Assembly (NCBI GenBank): GCA_028288645.1
Contig: JAQBNJ010000198.1
Location: 1-7,394, forward strand
Length of the DNA: 7,394 nucleotides
Source of the DNA: Sediminibacterium sp.
Lineage (GTDB): Bacteria; Bacteroidota; Bacteroidia; Chitinophagales; Chitinophagaceae
Reading direction: 5' to 3'
Shown here piece by piece: positions 1 to 5,727 of the stretch (its first letter is position 1; every line of letters begins with the position of its first letter). Under the pieces are notes generated by a model. It worked only from the letters and a program-made list of their open reading frames with translations, did not search any database and had not been told where the DNA came from. A program made the translations under genes and the position numbers.

Positions 1-159
1 GATAAATACTTCCTCAAAAATTATATCCCGTATTTAAGCGATGTAGAAAAGATGGGCGTTAACGAGGCGCCATTGGAAACCTTTGCCCCCAGCAGCTATG
101 CGGCGCAATGTTACCGAGACCTGTGGAAAGAGATCAAGAAGAATTGTATTGATGATTGA
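1..159 (+). CDS. C-terminal end of a probable ParA/Soj-family ATPase (5' end outside window)
   Basis: Frame 1 is open from the first base to a TGA at 157-159, giving 52 residues with no start inside the window. The tail reads DKYFLKNYIPYLSDVEKMGV, then NEAPLETFAPSSYAAQCY and an acidic/basic helix ending in KKNCIDD. The pattern 'YIPYL..VE.MG.N.APL..FAP.S.AA..Y..LW.EI' resembles the C-terminus of ParA-like chromosome or plasmid partitioning ATPases of Bacteroidota. In that family the conserved P-loop and Walker motifs lie far upstream and cannot be checked here. The partial gene is judged real because its codon use is ordinary and it ends just before the first intergenic palindrome. The family assignment comes from remembered resemblance of a short tail and is therefore moderate. 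Other cytosolic ATPases or an unrelated protein remain possible. Confidence 0.5.
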   Translation, partial: DKYFLKNYIPYLSDVEKMGVNEAPLETFAPSSYAAQCYRDLWKEIKKNCIDD

Positions 160-169
160 TTTTGTTTCG

Positions 170-316
170 CGCAAAGTTTTTTTCACGCAAAGGCGCAAAG
201 GAGCCAAGACGCAAAGAAAAATCAATGATCTTACATTATTAGCAAGTATTGTTTTTACGGGGGTCTAACGACATGAACTAACTTTGCCTTTGCCCCTTAG
301 CGCCTTTGCGTGAAAA
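170..316. repeat. Intergenic inverted repeat, CGCAAAG family
   Basis: The left arm (about 180-216) carries CGCAAAG at 186, 194 and 210 and a degenerate copy at 202, an exact 8-base period. A further CGCAAAG at 170 lies on the same 8-base lattice. The right arm (282-316) carries the complement, CTTTGCG or variants, at 304, 296, 288 and 282. The outermost 17 bases of the two arms pair perfectly (TTTTCACGCAAAGGCGC with its complement at 300-316). The loop of about 65 bases is AT-rich. The element fills the space between the partial gene and the esterase and could act as a terminator for the former, but it lacks the compact GC stem plus T-tract of a classic terminator. Arm composition of this type recurs in Bacteroidota intergenic DNA (general knowledge). 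Its function is unknown. Confidence 0.85.
279..286 (+). promoter_or_regulatory. Possible Bacteroidota -7 box upstream of the esterase
   Basis: TAACTTTG matches the Bacteroidota -7 consensus TAnnTTTG at every fixed base and lies 56 bases before the esterase start. No TTG -33 element sits at the usual 19-21 base spacing (the nearest TTG, at 249-251, is 27 bases away). The box overlaps the right arm of the CGCAAAG palindrome, so the match may come from the repeat alone. Confidence 0.25.
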
Positions 317-342
317 GAACTCATGCGTGAAAACTTTTTACT

Positions 343-1074
343 ATGAACAGAGAACTCACCTCCTGGTACAGCCCCGCTTTAGGAAAAGACATGCCGATCG
401 CTTCTTACGGTCATTATGGGTTTGCTTTGTTGCTGATACCAACCGCTGCGGCAGATTACCTCGAGTATGAGAGGTTTCAATTGATAGATGCACTTTCGCC
501 ATACATCAAAGGAGGGAAAATGCGTGTGTTCAGCATCGATAGTATGAACAAAGAAAGCTGGATGAACAATGAAATGGAACCCTCACACAAAGCGATCCGC
601 CAGAACCAGTTTAACGAATATGTGTTCAATGAAGTGATTCCTTTTATCCGCAATGGAACCAGCCAGGATACGATGATCTATACCTGCGGCGCTTCTTTCG
701 GCGCATTGCATGCAATGAACCTGTTCCTGAAAAGGCCCGACATTATAAATGGTGTGATCAGCATGAGCGGTGTGTACAATCTTACCGAATACACCAAGGG
801 CTTTTTCGATGACCAGGTATATTATAACAGCCCCGAACACTACCTGCCCAATCTTACCGATAGCTGGTACCTCGAAAAGATCAAAGCGAGTCACCACATA
901 CATATCTATACCGGCAGCGGTTCCTACGAGGACCCCGAAGCATCCAAACGTTTTGCGGGTGTATTATATAACAAAGGGATCTGGTACGATCTTGATGTCT
1001 GGGGTTCAGACATCACCCACGATTGGCCCACGTGGCGCACGATGTTGCCGTATATTATTGATACGAAGTTCTGA
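343..1074 (+). CDS. Alpha/beta-hydrolase fold esterase (COG4947-like / esterase family)
   Basis: This gene encodes a 243-residue protein with no signal peptide, so it is probably a cytoplasmic serine hydrolase acting on an ester or thioester; the substrate is not evident. The nucleophile elbow is CGASFG at residues 115-120, with Ser118 as the expected nucleophile, in the usual setting of a preceding strand (DTMIYT) and a following helix (ALHAMNLFLKRP). The likely catalytic His is His226 in THDWPTWR near the C-terminus. The acid is probably Glu196 or Asp197 in GSGSYEDPEA, after a strand (HIHIYTGSG). Length and motif order fit the esterase-D/PHB-depolymerase-like family. ATG 343 is chosen because the ATG at 323 is in another frame and reads into a stop within seven codons. 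The gene stands alone between two palindromic spacers, so its neighbours do not suggest a pathway. Fold and catalytic class are fairly certain; specificity is unknown. Confidence 0.88.
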   Translation: MNRELTSWYSPALGKDMPIASYGHYGFALLLIPTAAADYLEYERFQLIDALSPYIKGGKMRVFSIDSMNKESWMNNEMEPSHKAIRQNQFNEYVFNEVIPFIRNGTSQDTMIYTCGASFGALHAMNLFLKRPDIINGVISMSGVYNLTEYTKGFFDDQVYYNSPEHYLPNLTDSWYLEKIKASHHIHIYTGSGSYEDPEASKRFAGVLYNKGIWYDLDVWGSDITHDWPTWRTMLPYIIDTKF

Positions 1075-1105
1075 TTGCTTTGCGTAGGGTAAGCAACCTG
1101 TGACA

Positions 1106-1209
1106 GACACGAATTTCACGAATTAAAACGAATGGACACTACGAATGCAGACAGACCAACAAATTGCAATCATTCGCTTCAATTCGTGTAATTCGTTTTA
1201 ATTCGTGTT
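1106..1209. repeat. Intergenic inverted repeat, CGAATT family
   Basis: The left arm has CGAAT at 1110, 1119, 1129 and 1142. The right arm has ATTCG at 1172, 1182, 1191 and 1201, so the spacing is mostly 9-10 bases. The longest perfect pairing is 17 bases: CACGAATTAAAACGAAT at 1117-1133 with its complement at 1191-1207. Because the words are periodic, the arms can pair in more than one register. The element lies between the esterase and the secreted protein gene. Similar 'ACACGAATT' palindromes are common in several phyla (general knowledge). No gene is apparent inside it. Confidence 0.85.
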
Positions 1210-1249
1210 ATAATGTATGTAAAAGCCACGTTAATTCCCCCCACATCCC

Positions 1250-1279
1250 TTGTACTCTGCCCACCCTGCTTTAATATTA
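1250..1279 (+). promoter_or_regulatory. Possible promoter of the secreted-protein gene
   Basis: TTG at 1250-1252 is followed after 19 bases by TAATATTA (1272-1279). The spacing fits the Bacteroidota -33/-7 arrangement, but the -7 box departs from TAnnTTTG at two fixed positions. It sits 11 bases before the ATG, outside the CGAATT palindrome. This is a weak call from pattern and position only. Confidence 0.3.
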
Positions 1280-1290
1280 CAGCCTAAATC

Positions 1291-2082
1291 ATGGATTTGA
1301 GTAAAAGGCTACCTGTTGTTGGAATCATACTTGTACTGGTATTTGGATGTATGCTGCAGAAAGCGGGCGCCCAGTATGTTACCATCAGCGGTACCGTGTA
1401 TGATATTACGGCACGCCGTCCTTTGGAAGCAGTGGGTGTGATCAGCACCTCCGGAAGGGGGGCGATCACAGATTCGCTCGGAAAATATAGCATCACCGTT
1501 CGCGCCAAAGATTCCATCTGGTTCACATTGATCGGCAAAACCACCATGAAGTACCCGGTTGATACGATCAGCGACATCGGGAATTTTAACGTGATGATCC
1601 ATATGCGTGCAACAGAACTCCCCGAAGTAAAAGTGCGCAATAGTTATTATAAAATGGATTCGATACAGAACCGGAGAGATTACGCCAAAGTGTTTGATTT
1701 TAAAAAACCTACGCTTGGGTTAACAAAAAGTTCCGGTTATAATCCCGGCGGGTTAACCGTTGGCTTTGACCTCGATGCCATTATCAATATGTTCCGTTTT
1801 AAACACAACCGCAGCATTCTTAACCTGCAAAAACGCCTGGTTGCTGAAGAACAGGAAAAATATGTGAACCGCCGCTACAACAAACTGTTTGTAAGAAAAC
1901 TCACCAAACTGCAATCACCCGAACTCGATACATTCATGGTGTACTTCCGACCCGATTATAATGTGATGCAGTTACTGAATGATCTTGAGTTGGGTTATTA
2001 TATTCAGCAGGCGTATGAGCAGTATAAGACAACGAGGTATGACTGGAGAGGCGGGTTAAGAAGGAAGGATGAGGATGAATAA
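1291..2082 (+). CDS. Secreted protein with N-terminal carboxypeptidase-regulatory-like domain, function unknown
   Basis: The product has 263 residues. Residues 1-27 form a type I signal peptide: basic n-region (DLSKR), hydrophobic core (VVGIILVLVF) and AGA before Gln28, so the mature protein is expected in the periplasm or at the outer membrane. Residues about 30-108 look like a carboxypeptidase-regulatory (transthyretin-like) beta-sandwich. They show TISGTVYD, the 'RPLEAVGVIS' strand and 'GAITDSLGKYSITV', the usual pattern of SusC/TonB-associated extensions. The remaining 150 residues are not a TonB barrel. They hold DSIQNRRDYAKVFDFKKP (123-140), a Gly-rich stretch with GLTVGFDLDAI, and a charged helical region rich in Arg, Lys, Tyr and Gln. 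I recognise this layout from hypothetical Bacteroidota proteins but know no function. The C-terminus is acidic (KDEDE), and the stop TAA lies at the edge of the next palindrome. Confidence 0.85.
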   Translation: MDLSKRLPVVGIILVLVFGCMLQKAGAQYVTISGTVYDITARRPLEAVGVISTSGRGAITDSLGKYSITVRAKDSIWFTLIGKTTMKYPVDTISDIGNFNVMIHMRATELPEVKVRNSYYKMDSIQNRRDYAKVFDFKKPTLGLTKSSGYNPGGLTVGFDLDAIINMFRFKHNRSILNLQKRLVAEEQEKYVNRRYNKLFVRKLTKLQSPELDTFMVYFRPDYNVMQLLNDLELGYYIQQAYEQYKTTRYDWRGGLRRKDEDE

Positions 2083-2212
2083 TATTGAATATTGAACACT
2101 GAGCAAGGAATTTTGAATGTTGAAGTAGAACTCCGATTTTTTGATCAGTTTCAAAAAACGGCGACCTTCACTTCTTCATTTCCCGCATATGCGGGATTCA
2201 GTGTTCAATATT
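2081..2212. repeat. Intergenic inverted repeat, TTGAA family, between converging genes
   Basis: The outer arms AATATTGAACACTGA (2088-2102) and its exact complement (2198-2212) pair over 15 bases. In the left arm GAA recurs on a 7-base lattice (2087, 2094, 2108, 2115, 2122). Inside is a stem of TTTTTTGA (2137-2144) with TCAAAAAA (2151-2158) around a 6-base loop, flanked by CCG/CGG. There is also a separate perfect 16-base palindrome around GCATATGC (2181-2196). The element separates two converging genes and contains both their stop codons. The central stem has T-runs and A-runs that would give a U-tract on either strand, so a bidirectional terminator role is plausible (inference). Confidence 0.85.
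2137..2158. terminator. Possible bidirectional terminator hairpin
   Basis: An 8-base perfect stem (TTTTTTGA / TCAAAAAA) with loop TCAGTT can be extended by CCG/CGG across a one-base bulge. It lies between the convergent stops at 2082 and 2198. The stem itself is AT-rich, so it departs from the textbook GC stem followed by a U-run. The call rests mainly on position and symmetry. Confidence 0.35.
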
Positions 2213-3235
2213 CCCCTTTGCTTTCTCCCCCAGCAACTCTATCATCGGCAACAGCGCCCCAAACCTTGCATCACTGCTATGCCCTTGTTTCCAGCGATGA
2301 TAGATCTGTTGCGCGATCACGGCGTTTTTGAAAAGGCCGAATACATAATAGAAACTGATATCAGAAAGATCGCGCCTGCTTTTTTCTGCGTAGCGGTTGA
2401 TGATCTCTTTTCGCGTAAAATTTCCGGGAAGCCAGCTTAGATTGTAATGTTTGAAAACATCTCCTTCTCCTTCTTCAAACCAATAAGCAAGCGTAGCGCC
2501 GAGGTCCATTAACGGGTCGCCGACTGTCGACATTTCCCAATCCAATACGCCCGTGATCTGTGTGAGATCATTTTCATCTAACAAAAGATTATCGTATTTA
2601 TAATCGTTGTTTAAAAAAGCGGGAGCCTGTTCGCGGGGTTGATTTTTCCGGATCCATTCTGCAACTGTATCTATGGAATTGATCTTGTCTGTTTCTGCGG
2701 CATAATATCTTTTCACCCAGCCGTCTACCTGTCTTTGTACATAACCATCGGGTTTGCCCAATTGTTCAAGCCCGGTTGTTTTAATATCTAAGGCATGTAA
2801 CGCCACCATATTGTCAATTAGTGAGGCGGAAAGTTGATGCATGGTTTCTTCGTCTATATTCATCTTCGGCGCATTGTGCGCGCGAAGAATGATGCCGCTT
2901 AGTTTTTCCATTACATAAAAAGGAGAACCGATGATATCCGGAGATTCGCAATAGATGATCGGCGTTGGCACTTTTGCATAATGTGGTTTCAATAAAGAGA
3001 GCACACGAAATTCTCTTCCCATATCATGCGCCGATTTAATGTTTGCACCGGCGGGTGGCATGCGCAAAACGAATTCGCTTCTCTCAGTCTGCAAGCAGTA
3101 AGTGAGGTTGGAATATCCGCCGGTGAAACGCGTAATACTTTTTACCTCGCCAATCTGCGGGGCTTGTTGTTGCAAATATTGATTGAGTAATGAAAGATTT
3201 AATTCGTTCTCTTTCAATCCAGTTGTATTATTCAT
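2198..3235 (-). CDS. APH-fold phosphotransferase, ACAD10/11 kinase-domain-like (LvaA-like), catalytic His replaced by Asn
   Basis: This is a 345-residue aminoglycoside-phosphotransferase/choline-kinase fold protein, a full-length single domain without signal peptide. The nucleotide loop is TGGYSNLTY (38-46), and FVLRMPP (55-61) follows with Arg58 at the usual Lys/Arg position. The catalytic loop is NNDYKYDN (209-216), with Asp211 as expected base and Asn216 as metal ligand. The metal-binding segment is LDWEMSTVGDPLMDLG (231-246). These motifs match the group related to the N-terminal half of animal ACAD10/ACAD11 and to LvaA, which phosphorylates 4-hydroxyacyl-CoA, rather than drug-resistance kinases. 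The first residue of the HxD motif is Asn209 instead of His. The gene is last in a minus-strand series, 134 bases after an ACAD11-like dehydrogenase. Its last codons (GNIEH) and stop are encoded by the arm of a palindrome. The role as a 4-hydroxyacyl-CoA kinase is inference from family and context. Confidence 0.87.
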   Translation of the reverse strand: MNNTTGLKENELNLSLLNQYLQQQAPQIGEVKSITRFTGGYSNLTYCLQTERSEFVLRMPPAGANIKSAHDMGREFRVLSLLKPHYAKVPTPIIYCESPDIIGSPFYVMEKLSGIILRAHNAPKMNIDEETMHQLSASLIDNMVALHALDIKTTGLEQLGKPDGYVQRQVDGWVKRYYAAETDKINSIDTVAEWIRKNQPREQAPAFLNNDYKYDNLLLDENDLTQITGVLDWEMSTVGDPLMDLGATLAYWFEEGEGDVFKHYNLSWLPGNFTRKEIINRYAEKSRRDLSDISFYYVFGLFKNAVIAQQIYHRWKQGHSSDARFGALLPMIELLGEKAKGNIEH

Positions 3236-3247
3236 GCATTAAAGTTT

Positions 3248-3368
<121 letters not shown>

Positions 3369-3369
3369 G

Positions 3370-4587
3370 TTATCGTTTTTTCTTGATGTCTAAACCGTAT
3401 TTTTTTAAAATACTCAAGGCTAAGTTTTGTTTATGAACTTCATCCGCGCCATCCCATATGCGTGCGCCACGTTCGTGCTGGTATAGGCTGGCGAGGATGG
3501 TGTCATCAGACAAACCCAATGCACCATGTGTTTGTATCGCCCGGTCCAATACTTTCAGTACCATGTTGGCCACGTAGAATTTAATGCCTGAGATCTCATC
3601 GCGTACAGATGCGGCGCCTGCCTGGTCAATATTATATGCGGTGCGCAACACGAGCAAACGCGATGCATCGATCTCCACACGGCTCTCGGCAATAAAGCCC
3701 TGGATGAATTGTTTCTCGCCAAGCATCACACCTTCTTCCATCTCTCTTGTTGCGGCGCGTTGGCATAGCAGGTCAAATGCTTTTTCTGCAATACCGATCC
3801 ATCTCATGCAATGATGAATGCGGCCGGGGCCCAGGCGTTCCTGCGCAAGGCGGAAACCATTTCCTTCTTCACCAATTAAATTGGTAACAGGCACGCGACA
3901 ATTATTATATCTTATCTCAGCGTGGCTCGCCCAACCTTCACCGGCCTCACCAAAAACAGGAATATTGCGGATGAATTCAAAACCGAGTGTGTCGGTTGGA
4001 ACAATGATCATACTGGCTCTTTGGTGCGGGGCCGCGTTTGCATTCGTAACAACCATCACCACGGCAAAAGCAGCGCCATCAGCTGAAGAGGTAAACCATT
4101 TATGGCCATTGATCACGTATTCGTCTCCCTCGCGAACAGCCGTTGTTGCCATGCGTGTAGGATTTGATCCGGGGTATTCAGGCTCTGTCATCGAAAAACA
4201 ACTGCGGATCTTTCCTTCTGATAACGGCTGCAAAAATTTTTCCTTGATGGCAGCAGATCCGAATTTGCTGATGAGTTCTGTGTTCCCGATATCGGGTGGC
4301 TGGCAATTGAAAGTATATTGTCCATAGAAAGGTGCGATTGATAACACTTCACTCAGTTGTGCAAACTCGCAGAGTGTTAATCCCATCCCGCCTTCTTCTT
4401 TGGAAGCATGCAGGTTCCATAACCCGAGCGCTTTTACTTTTTCACGTTTCTCCTGTAAGATCTTTTCCGTTTGTTTGAATGGACGTGTTGCATGATCTTT
4501 TTCGAGCGGGATTAATTCCTCAAGCACAAAAGCTTTCACTTTCGGCAGCAATTCTTTCAGTCGTTCAGTAGCGAAAACAGATTCCAT
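3370..4587 (-). CDS. Acyl-CoA dehydrogenase, ACAD10/ACAD11-like (LvaC-like)
   Basis: This is a 405-residue soluble flavoprotein of the acyl-CoA dehydrogenase family, complete. The N-terminal helical domain spans about 1-125. The middle beta-domain carries the FAD/substrate signature CFSMTEPEYPGSNPTRM (130-146) and NGHKWFTSSADGA (160-172). The C-terminal helical domain spans about 245-400. RLGPGRIHHCMRWIGIAEKA (251-270) and WDGADEVHKQNLA (378-390) are typical of the ACAD10/11 branch, where 'GPGRIHHCMR' and 'ADGPDEVH' occur. At the position of the usual catalytic Glu (MCAD 'YEGT') this protein has Asp379, as in ACAD11. ACAD11 and LvaC act on 4-phosphoacyl-CoA, removing phosphate to give an enoyl-CoA, rather than only dehydrogenating saturated acyl-CoA. 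An ordinary acyl-CoA dehydrogenase role stays possible. The kinase that would make the phosphorylated substrate is the next gene downstream. The start at 4587 is supported by MESVFATERLKELLP matching a usual ACAD N-terminus. Confidence 0.93.
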   Translation of the reverse strand: MESVFATERLKELLPKVKAFVLEELIPLEKDHATRPFKQTEKILQEKREKVKALGLWNLHASKEEGGMGLTLCEFAQLSEVLSIAPFYGQYTFNCQPPDIGNTELISKFGSAAIKEKFLQPLSEGKIRSCFSMTEPEYPGSNPTRMATTAVREGDEYVINGHKWFTSSADGAAFAVVMVVTNANAAPHQRASMIIVPTDTLGFEFIRNIPVFGEAGEGWASHAEIRYNNCRVPVTNLIGEEGNGFRLAQERLGPGRIHHCMRWIGIAEKAFDLLCQRAATREMEEGVMLGEKQFIQGFIAESRVEIDASRLLVLRTAYNIDQAGAASVRDEISGIKFYVANMVLKVLDRAIQTHGALGLSDDTILASLYQHERGARIWDGADEVHKQNLALSILKKYGLDIKKKR

Positions 4588-4608
4588 GATTAAGTGAGGT
4601 TTGAATTT

Positions 4609-4684
4609 AGTCCTCTCTTCTTTTCTTCGTTTTTCTTTTATCGAAATATTTGCAATAGAAGAAAAACGAAGAAAAGAAGCGACT
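4609..4684. repeat. Perfect 21-bp inverted repeat between SDR and ACAD genes
   Basis: A pyrimidine arm at 4617-4637 (begins CTTCTTTTCTTCG, ends TTTCTT) is exactly complementary to a purine arm at 4659-4679. The loop is 21 bases. AGTC (4609-4612) and GACT (4681-4684) add a further outer pairing. Words starting with CTT recur at 4617, 4625 and 4635, spacing 8 and 10. It fills most of the 132-base gap between the DHRS4-like SDR and the ACAD, which are read leftward, so it would form a long stem in a shared transcript ahead of the ACAD start. Neither strand shows a T-tract positioned like a simple terminator. Confidence 0.92.
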
Positions 4685-4719
4685 CTGTATGTATGAGTTG
4701 CCGTTTATTCTTCAACATT

Positions 4720-5487
4720 TTAAATCGTAACACCACCGTCGGCAGTAAATATTGTTCCCGTGCAATAACCCGATGCATTAGATGCAAGAAACAATGCAAG
4801 CCCTGCAATTTCTTCCACCGTCCCCATACGTGCGATCGGCAATTGTTTTACAAAATGGTTCAGCCATTTTTCATTCTGCCATAATGCCTCAGAGAATTTT
4901 GTTTTGATCAGTCCGGGACAAATCGCATTCACGCGGATATTGTCTGCACCCCATTCTTTGGCAGTAACTTTTGTAAGCATATTCAATGCGGCTTTTGAAA
5001 CGGAATACATTCCTAAACCAGGATCAGGTGTGATACCGGCGATGGAGCTGATATTGATCACGCTTCCTCCGCCACGCTCTTTCATGACAGGATAAACCAG
5101 TTTTCCTAATTCGAACGGAGCTTTCACGTTTACATTCATGATCTTATCAAAGGCCCATTCTTCACATTGTACTACGGGGCCATAAACAGGATTGGAGGCA
5201 GCGTTGTTTACAAGGATATCGATCCCTCCATGCAAAGCCACGGTTTTATCAACCAATATTTTGCAGGCTTCAATATCTCCCGCATTTGCAGCAATACCGG
5301 TGCATTGGCCGCCTTCGATGTTGATGCTTTCTGCTACTTTATCCAGTTCTTCCTGTTTACGTGAATTGATCACAACTTTTGCGCCGCAGGCAGCATATAA
5401 TCTTGCAATGGCTTCACCAATGCCTTTACTTGCGCCGGTTATTAGAGCGACTTTTCCTTCGAGACTGAATATTTGGTTGGCTGTCAT
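4720..5487 (-). CDS. Short-chain dehydrogenase/reductase, DHRS4-like (LvaD-like role possible)
   Basis: This classical SDR of 255 residues catalyses NAD(P)-dependent carbonyl/alcohol interconversion. TGASKGIG (17-24) is the dinucleotide-binding glycine motif. NSR (41-43) after the second strand has Arg43, favouring NADP(H). NNAA is at 94-97 and Asn120 lies in NVNV. The catalytic set is Ser148, Tyr161 and Lys165 (YSVSK), with the normal 13-residue Ser-Tyr spacing. NPVYGP, PGLIKTKFSEALW (191-203) and the ending YCTGTIFTADGG resemble the DHRS4 carbonyl reductase branch more than FabG. It lies 132 bases upstream of the ACAD11-like gene on the same strand. In the levulinate pathway an SDR makes the 4-hydroxyacyl-CoA used by the kinase. 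Such a role fits here but is inferred from neighbours; it could equally be a 3-hydroxyacyl-CoA dehydrogenase or a general carbonyl reductase. Confidence 0.93.
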   Translation of the reverse strand: MTANQIFSLEGKVALITGASKGIGEAIARLYAACGAKVVINSRKQEELDKVAESINIEGGQCTGIAANAGDIEACKILVDKTVALHGGIDILVNNAASNPVYGPVVQCEEWAFDKIMNVNVKAPFELGKLVYPVMKERGGGSVINISSIAGITPDPGLGMYSVSKAALNMLTKVTAKEWGADNIRVNAICPGLIKTKFSEALWQNEKWLNHFVKQLPIARMGTVEEIAGLALFLASNASGYCTGTIFTADGGVTI

Positions 5488-5501
5488 AAATTATTTATCG
5501 C

Positions 5502-5531
5502 TAAATATAATGTTGCTTATATCTTGTAAAA
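5502..5531 (-). promoter_or_regulatory. Possible promoter of the DHRS4-like SDR gene
   Basis: On the minus strand TATATTTA (5509-5502) matches TAnnTTTG except for its last base. It lies 14 bases before the ATG. A TTT (5531-5529) lies 19 bases upstream in place of the -33 TTG. The position downstream of the large palindrome at 5553-5680 suggests that the SDR-ACAD-kinase group may have its own promoter, apart from the upstream SDR. Confidence 0.35.
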
Positions 5532-5552
5532 CCTGGCTATTTCAAAGCTTCT

Positions 5553-5680
5553 AACCTTAGTAGAAAACCAATCGATAAGTTCATACAACCTTATTACCTT
5601 ATTTGATGACAAGCGATCAAAGCATTTTTGAATAAGGTAATAAGGTCGGTTGGCTATTGTGTTTTATTGCTACTAAGGTT
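5553..5680. repeat. Nested, MITE-like palindrome with tandem ACCTTATT arms
   Basis: Three nested pairs are visible. The outer 11-base ends AACCTTAGTAG (5553-5563) and CTACTAAGGTT (5670-5680) are exact complements. CCAATCGA (5568-5575) pairs with TCGGTTGG (5646-5653) with one G-T wobble. The inner arms are an exact tandem of ACCTTATT (5588-5603) facing an exact tandem of AATAAGGT (5631-5646). A small stem TTTGAT/ATCAAA (5602-5607, 5616-5621) lies in the loop. TIR-like ends on a 128-base non-coding unit resemble a MITE, but no clear target-site duplication was found and no transposase is present. It lies between the two SDR genes, both read leftward. Confidence 0.88.
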
Positions 5681-5727
5681 TTAAACCATTTATATAAAAA
5701 CCCTCATGTTGCCACCTGGGGTAAATC

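Noticed and set aside
34..225. Minus-strand open frame encoding 63 residues with 'FLCVLAPLRLCVKK'
   Set aside because: The protein is a translation of the CGCAAAG repeat arm and overlaps the end of the partial plus-strand gene. Such RLCV-rich products are typical spurious calls from this repeat.
170..316. CRISPR array suggested by regularly spaced CGCAAAG words
   Set aside because: The repeats are only 7 bases with a 1-base gap and form an inverted arm. There are no spacers of 25-40 bases and no cas genes.
1291..1371. Lipoprotein reading of the secreted protein through VFGC at residues 17-20
   Set aside because: Phe at -2 is a poor lipobox, and the AGA|Q site after Ala27 is a much better signal peptidase I site.
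2198..3235. Aminoglycoside resistance kinase
   Set aside because: The motifs DYKYDNLLLDE and DWEMSTVGDPLMDLG and the adjacent ACAD fit the ACAD10/11-type kinase group, not drug phosphotransferases.
3838..3840. Glu250 (AQERLG) as an isovaleryl-CoA-dehydrogenase-type catalytic Glu in the ACAD
   Set aside because: Aligning by the following helix (GIAEKA against GLAQRA of MCAD) places Gly255, not Glu250, at that position. The apparent ER match is out of register.
3818..4327. Plus-strand open frame of 169 codons opposite the acyl-CoA dehydrogenase
   Set aside because: It is antisense to a well-supported ACAD gene, has no recognisable domain, and arises from the codon bias of the real gene.
4720..5487. 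FabG, 3-oxoacyl-ACP reductase of fatty acid synthesis
   Set aside because: NPVYGP and PGLIKTKFSEALW resemble the DHRS4 branch, and no acyl carrier protein or other fab gene is nearby.
5192..5554. Plus-strand open frame of 120 codons opposite the DHRS4-like SDR
   Set aside because: It is antisense to an SDR with all catalytic motifs intact and has no independent support.
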